Shown here: one piece after another, positions 56,807 through 62,123 of the stretch
Numbering within the stretch: position 1 is the first letter of the stretch
Layout: each line of letters opens with the position of its first letter
Assembly (NCBI GenBank): GCA_000467715.1
Contig: AJFK01000366.1
Coordinates: 1 to 62,123, forward strand
DNA: 62,123 nt
Origin: Hysterium pulicare CBS 123377
Taxonomy: Eukaryota > Ascomycota > Dothideomycetes > Hysteriales > Hysteriaceae
Reading direction: 5' to 3'
Position numbers and translations under genes: made by a program
The notes under the pieces: model-generated
Told to the model about the DNA's origin: nothing
Database searches by the model: none
The model's input: only the letters and a program-made list of their open reading frames with translations

Positions 56807-58857
56807 TTCCCTCCTCTTGAACGTTTCTTTCGCAGTGACATCAAAACTTTAAAGTCCTCCATCTCTGCTTATGAAGATTTTCTAGCGAAGTTCTCTTGTC
56901 CAAGCAAACTTGCACGATGTAACTCCAACCACATCACCTATCCTACCCAAGCGTTCTGCAGGGATCGAATCGGCGTTATGACGTCAAAGCGGTTGGTAGT
57001 TAGCAAACACTCTCCAGCGTTATTTCTCAGACTTCTCACGCTGAACATGACATACAACATCAGTCAGCAATGGTATGTTCTGATAAGTAGCGACAAAATA
57101 TGCCTGGATTGCGATTGCACCGATAGTAGAAGTCCTGTCTGAGCAGCATCGGTCCTCGTATAGAATCCTAGCCGTCAAACGAGGGGCAATAGAGAACGAT
57201 ATTCCTTCGAAAGGTTGCAAAGCGTAGTGGAATAGAAAGATCGACGTACTCCTCTTTCATGGGCTCTTACCATACTACTAGGCACGGGAAATCCGTCGCC
57301 TTTGTAACTCTGGATACCCTTAGGCTGTCGGGCTGCTGTCACAGTCGAACGGCGTACCGTACCAAAAGACTCAACACATTGGTCTACTGAAGTGTGGTAT
57401 GATGGCTGCTAGCGGACGTAAGCTTGTTTACGCAGCATTTATTGCGACCATTTCATCTTGACGAGCTTCCATCTCGAGGAATCTCCGCGCCACGAAATTA
57501 ACGATGCCATGGATCACTAAACTCCGAAAGGTTGTGAGCTTTCAAGTTCATTAAACTAGCGATGGACCTAGACATTGTCATTTAAATTTCCTTTAGTAAA
57601 GTCCTCAGCAAAGGAGAAACAGTGCTTCTCTATCAACATTTCGGACGCACGCCTTTCGTACGACGCTACGTACCTTTGCATATGAACACGTGTATCCGTA
57701 GACCGGTTTGTCTTTCAGCCTTATAGTCTGTTATTCCAGGCGAGGCTGCAGACGATTGGAGCTCAGATGCTGGCTGTGCAACCTCTCCCGCATCCCCGAT
57801 GCAGACTTCAATGGCGAACCAGAGTGGCGTGAGGCTGGGACATGACAGTCCGACGGCATCACGGATTTCCCAATCAGGTTCCCTGCATTTGACAAGTTAG
57901 TGAGAGATCACACGCAGGCAGCTCGATCGATGGGCATCACTCAGCAATATTGATTACTACACGCTTTACTCAAACTGTGCAGCACGTGTTTTCCAGAAAA
58001 TAAAAGTCATTTTACTCGTGTTGCCGGACACCAGCCCCTAGGAGTTGGCGAGGGTCCACTCTGTCCACGTTCGCCCTCAATTGCCAGCGCCGTTCTGGCC
58101 AGCCACGCGATACTGTAAACCACAGTCTTGGCTTCGTGAAAAGACCACCTTGTGACCAGCAGTCTTTGTTTCTTCGAAGAGGCAGCTGTGGACCCTCGTG
58201 AAGCGCCCAAGTCAAGCCATCTATCGAAAGGGCTGTCCCAGCTCGGCTCTACCTTCGCTGCTATTATTGACCCCGCCCTTTTCGGCATGGACATTGGGGA
58301 AACTCGGAATGCGTTCATCGCATAGTGTGCTGAGCTATTAGCTGTATTTATGTGAGGGGATCGCCACTGCTGCTCTGTTGCTGTACCCCAACATTCCCCT
58401 CGAGCGCATGCTCGACAGGCGCTCTCTTTCTCCCAGAGCACCTGCAGGTGCTGCACTCTATCGTCCGCTTATAGGCGCAGTAAAGCAGACTGTGCTGGCC
58501 TTGCCTCCCAATTCCTCTCGCTCGGGCCGGCGGGCCAAACTGGTATTGGACGGCACCTTCGCAGCCTAATTCCGTCCCACTCGACACCCTTCGTCCTCCC
58601 GCAGCTTGGGAAAGTCTCTAGGTAGTGTTCGAGACGCCCTCGACACGTTCCTCCACTCGGTCAGTGGACTCGCACCGAAGACGAACAATGCTCATGTGGT
58701 CTGTTCCAATTAGCTTAACGTCGAGCTCTCCTCATATTCGAATGGCCCTTCCCAACAGTATTCTCAGGAGACCACCAAATTCAGCTCGTCGACAATCGCA
58801 ATATTGATACGCCTAGTGGTACAGCTTCGGGCGAGTCGATCCGCCTTCCAAGAACCA
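56807..58857. other. 2 kb gene-free stretch
   Basis: It lies between the starts of the divergent GH89 and cyclin genes. A minus-strand open stretch at 57020-57250 is open but nameless, and a 149-codon ORF at 58007-58456 lacks any domain. Nothing else recognised. Confidence 0.45.
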
Positions 58858-59799
58858 ATGGCCTCTCCACAAAAAGCAAGCAGTTCCCCCTCAGGAACCG
58901 ACTACAAACCTCCGTCCCCACCAAATCCCTCCGCCGACCAGGGAGTCATACCTCAAATCTCCTCTCCTAACAAGAATGCGCCTTCTCCGCCAGGAGATGC
59001 ACAGTGGGATGTCCATTCTATCGCGCCAGAAACGGCCGTGAAGATACTATGGCGTTCTGTCCTGGCCCTGTCAAATGCTACAGGAGACATCCCACCTACT
59101 CCACCCATCAGTCGTCCAACCACACCAAGGACTTTTTCTGGAGGGAAGGAGAACTTCCGACAGCACCATAGGCGAACTTCCTCGAGACCTGCGACGCCAG
59201 TACCTGCCGATGACATGAAGACGCCAACATTCCGCAATGTCAACATCGAGAGTCCTGAAGCCTCTATGTCGGAACCATCTACAGCAGACGTTGGAGCATA
59301 TGCTGAGCCTGTTCATGTACAACAAGAAGCAATCGCGCGTAAGTTTTTCTCGAAGAGACCACCAGCCGTCACGCTCGAAGAATACCTACTACGCCTGCAA
59401 CGTTATTGCCCCATGTCCACTGCAGTCTGGCTTGCGGCCGGCACATACATATACAGGTTGGCCGTGGAGGAGAGGCTTGTCCCTGTGACAGCTAGGACTA
59501 TACACCGACTTGTACTGGGCAGTCTGAGAGTGGCTATGAAGGCATTGGAAGATCTGCGATACCCACAGGCACGCTTCGCTGGTGTCGGAGGTGTCAGCGA
59601 GAAGGAATTAAAGATGCTCGAGATCAGTGTTTGTTATTTGACAAACTTTGAGCTACAAGTGAACGCGGAGACTCTTTACCAGAGGACAATGTTGTTGCAG
59701 CAAGCCGCCCATGCAGCAACACTCTGCACGAAGCTGCCCGCATCATTCCAACCTCGTCTCCCGGCACTACCGTTTCGCCAAAAGTCAGTCGCCGCTTAA
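58858..59799 (+). CDS. PHO80-like cyclin
   Basis: Cyclin of the PHO80/PCL type (partner of a PHO85-like CDK; phosphate, glycogen or morphogenesis signalling). Single exon, 313 aa, starting MASPQKASSSPSG; the frame is open a little upstream but without a better ATG. Residues 1-165 are Pro/Ser/Thr-rich with many TP/SP sites, a likely target for the CDK itself. The cyclin box follows: FSKRPPAVTLEEYLLRLQRYCPMS, AVWLAAGTYIYRLAVEERLVPVTARTIHRLVLGSLRVAMKALED, VGGVSEKELKMLEISVCYLTNFELQVNAETLYQ. The helix 1 Y..R..RYCP and the NFELQV end match the PF08613 pattern. Which PCL subgroup it belongs to is not clear. Confidence 0.88.
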   Translation: MASPQKASSSPSGTDYKPPSPPNPSADQGVIPQISSPNKNAPSPPGDAQWDVHSIAPETAVKILWRSVLALSNATGDIPPTPPISRPTTPRTFSGGKENFRQHHRRTSSRPATPVPADDMKTPTFRNVNIESPEASMSEPSTADVGAYAEPVHVQQEAIARKFFSKRPPAVTLEEYLLRLQRYCPMSTAVWLAAGTYIYRLAVEERLVPVTARTIHRLVLGSLRVAMKALEDLRYPQARFAGVGGVSEKELKMLEISVCYLTNFELQVNAETLYQRTMLLQQAAHAATLCTKLPASFQPRLPALPFRQKSVAA

Positions 59800-60853
59800 T
59801 TGCGGACATGTCTTGCAAATAGACATCGATTGACTATCTTCTTATTTGCATTTTCCGATTCAGTTCATGGGTCCAGACTGGACAGGAGTTTGCTATTTGC
59901 CCCAAAAAGGGTGGCTATTTGTTTATATTTCCGACGAGCATCGAATGGGCACATTCATTGAGCACAATACCCTGCATCTTACCCTGCATCTTGCCCAACA
60001 AGGACATCTTTCGGGAAGCGATTTGCGGAGGTTGCTGGATATTCAGACCAGAGAATATCGATGGTCTTGATACCCGGTGGTTTTTTCTCTTTTTCACAAC
60101 TACACGAGGCCTTTTTTTTTCTTATTCTTGCGATTGCAGAGCCTCGATGCATTATGAAATTGTACACTACACTCAATGGATACCACACAAGCGATGCCTA
60201 TTTGGCCTTGCGAGGCATCATTAATGTCCTAAGAATTAGGAAATACAACGATCTGGGTGCACTTGCCTAGAAACTCTATGGCGAACTTTGGCTTTGGGAT
60301 AGTGACATCGACAGTGATGACCGCACTTTCTACAATATCTAGCCACGTGATCACAATGAACTCGAACTAGGCATTCACCCAACTGCGGTACATTTGCTCC
60401 AGCCTCATGGTGTTGTTCTTCACCGTCCCAACTTCGAGGAAGCGTTCTGCTGCCTGCGGAGTCTACGAGGTGACTAATAGAGCTCTGCTGGCACGTGACT
60501 GCCATAGCTCTTTGCCAAAGTAGTGAAAACGAACTTCCAGCAACAATATCATCCGTCTACAAACATGGCCGCCGAAGTCAAAGGATTGTTTTATAAATTG
60601 AGCGGCGAAACAGGAAAGAATGCACCTGTCCTTGTTGAGTCTAGCGTAAACGGGAAGGCGTTCAGGATTGGCGTAATCTATGCGAGCCGCATCCAAGACA
60701 TCGAATCGACACCAACTCTCACTCCTCAAACATCCACACCCACTCTCTTTAACCAACAACTGCACCACCCGTCTACTTTGATCCTTCCGAGTACTTGCCC
60801 AACATTCTCCATTCTCGGCAACGACGCTCGCTTGTACAGTACAAACTCACACG
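59800..60853. other. Intergenic between cyclin and KRE9 genes
   Basis: Cyclin 3' UTR and KRE9 promoter. An ORF at 60523-60915 overlaps the KRE9 start in another frame and has no domain. Short T runs are present around 60084-60120. Confidence 0.5.
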
Positions 60854-61889
60854 ATGCTCTTCGAAACTCCCCTTTTGCTGTTGACGCTCGCCTCCTCCAT
60901 CGCCGCATACCCTGAATTCACGAAACCAGCTGCAAGTGCACAGCTCACTGGTGGCAGCGCAATAGCAGTGGAGTGGAAGGATTCTGGAGATGCTCCGTCG
61001 CTGTCAGATCTCACAACCTACCAGCTGTTCTTGTGCGCCGGCGGCAATGACGATGGTACATATGTAAGGGGACAACATTAAGAAATAAGTTGAAGCAACA
61101 CTGGAGAGGAAAGCTGATTATTTTTATAGATACAACTTGCTCCCATCACTACAGCCGGCCAACACTCTGCGGGGAAGACAGCTTCCGGAATGATTCAGGT
61201 CGGCATAGGAGCCAGTACCCCAAAGAATGCATAGTACGCCCCTCAATATCACCCCTCCCAACCACAATCCCTCCACCTCATTCTCATACATCTCAAAACA
61301 ACCCAAGACTAATCCCACCCGTCCCCATAGTTTCCTAAAAATGATCTCCACAGCCACAGCCGGCGGCACCATAACAACCTTCTCCCAACGCTTCTCCCTC
61401 TCCGGCATGACAGGCACATTCCCCGCCGCCGTAACCACAGGTCTAAAAACCGTAACGGGCACCGACGGACCCGCAGTCATAAACGCCGTCGCCGGCAACG
61501 CCAACAACCCAGCCGCCGGCGCCACAGCAGACCCATCCGACTACGCAATGCCCTACACCCTACAAACGGGCCTCACGAAATTCGCGCCCATGCAACCCGT
61601 GCCTGGAACTAAGATCACGAAGAAGAAGGCTACGCCGCTGTTCCCGACGAGCGCGTATACGGTTGCGACGACGTTTTTGCCGATTCCGGTTCAGCTTACT
61701 ACTATGACTATGAGTCAGACTTTCTCGGTTTCTTCGATGGAGAATACGGTGAGTTCTCTTCTCCTCAAACTTCCACCTTTTTCCTTAACTAGGACTGCAT
61801 TTGCTAATGTGGGCTTTTCCCAACAGGCTCCAAACGCACCCATGCCATCCGACGACATGGCCAAGTTCCTAGCACGATGGAAAGACTAA
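60854..61889 (+). CDS. KRE9: KRE9/KNH1 family beta-1,6-glucan synthesis protein
   Basis: Secreted or surface O-glycoprotein needed for beta-1,6-glucan in the cell wall. Exons 60854-61063, 61130-61233, 61331-61748, 61827-61889; 795 nt, 264 aa. The signal peptide is MLFETPLLLLTLASSIAA, followed by an Ig/fibronectin-like N-terminal domain (GGSAIAVEWKDSG, TYQLFLCAGG...), AYFLKMISTATAGGTITTFS across intron 2, and the conserved C-terminal Kre9 block: YALPYTLQ-like DYAMPYTLQTGLTKFAPMQP and PTSAYTVATTFLP. All junctions have GT-AG ends; intron 3 begins with GTGAGT. With ROT1 it is one of two beta-1,6-glucan-linked genes in the window, but they are 47 kb apart. Confidence 0.9.
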
Positions 61890-62109
61890 AAGAGCTTCGG
61901 GGACCTTTGAAACCCAAACAAACTTCAATCTGCACCCGGGCGGTTTGGGGGCGTTTTCTCCAGGCGATTGGAGTCTGTGGGTTATGGAGTTTTTGGATAT
62001 CGTGTTTTCGGGCTTGGGTGTGGTTTAATGGGGTGGTCAGGAGAACTACCTACCTAGAAAGGGGGGTTTTATGTAATTAGGATAAAGAATATAGGCATTT
62101 TGGCGTTCC

Positions 62110-62123
62110 TTTTTTTTTTTTTT
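62110..62123. repeat. Terminal poly-T tract
   Basis: Fourteen T bases run to the end of the window, downstream of KRE9. Possibly the edge of a longer homopolymer. Confidence 0.8.

Noticed and set aside
57020-57260. Minus-strand open stretch of about 75 codons
   Set aside because: Open and somewhat protein-like, but no flanking exons or recognisable domain; not the missing part of GH89.
58007-58456. 149-codon minus-strand ORF upstream of the cyclin gene
   Set aside because: It lies in the expected promoter/leader of the cyclin and shows no domain.
60523-60915. 130-codon ORF overlapping the KRE9 start
   Set aside because: Conflicts with the KRE9 signal-peptide exon and has no recognisable domain.

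Overview
This is a eukaryotic nuclear window from a filamentous ascomycete (Pezizomycotina). Most genes carry 1-6 short GT-AG introns (about 45-100 nt). The families are fungal: a Zn2Cys6 regulator with Fungal_trans_2, a PHO80-type cyclin, KRE9/KNH1 and ROT1 cell-wall genes, an AA9 LPMO, DUF7025 AAA+ and DUF7708 proteins. Gene style suggests Leotiomycetes or a relative; that placement is inference, since no rRNA or mitochondrial marker is present.

Layout. 1-3.7 kb: a large Zn2Cys6 transcription factor (minus strand, C-terminus cut by the window edge) with a 3.5 kb gene-free stretch upstream. 7.2-15.3 kb: a dense housekeeping block with the karyopherin MTR10, spliceosomal SmE, 5-formyl-THF cyclo-ligase, the ER chaperone ROT1 and a GFA-fold zinc protein. 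17.8-27.2 kb: a PAP2-type membrane protein, a BTB protein, a Xaa-Pro aminopeptidase, mitochondrial DHODH and a DUF1989 protein, all on the plus strand. 27.5-29.2 kb: a secreted/anchored cysteine-rich glycoprotein. 30-37.8 kb: a divergent accessory pair, a DUF7708/STAND-like protein and a 1118-aa DUF7025 AAA+ ATPase, sharing a 2 kb intergenic region. 39.9-46.5 kb: a C2H2 zinc-finger protein with an odd hydrophobic N-terminus, a RING-like/BTB-like protein, the rRNA methyltransferase RRP8 and the ubiquitin shuttle protease DDI1. 48-50.6 kb: a GNAT acetyltransferase and an unknown cysteine-containing protein. 53.6-56.8 kb: an AA9 LPMO convergent with a truncated GH89 alpha-N-acetylglucosaminidase. 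58.8-61.9 kb: a PHO80-like cyclin and KRE9.

There is no secondary-metabolite cluster, transposon, tRNA, rRNA or CRISPR that I can support. Most neighbours look functionally independent, as is usual in fungi. The most unusual items are the DUF7708/AAA+ divergent pair (possible self/non-self or stress module), a DDI1 start codon that appears to be interrupted by an intron, and a GH89 gene whose homology stops at a GGAT-rich tract just before the second catalytic glutamate. The C2H2 protein with a signal-anchor-like leader is also odd. Exon coordinates were worked out by hand from splice consensus, frame and phase; I could not run alignments or RNA-seq.
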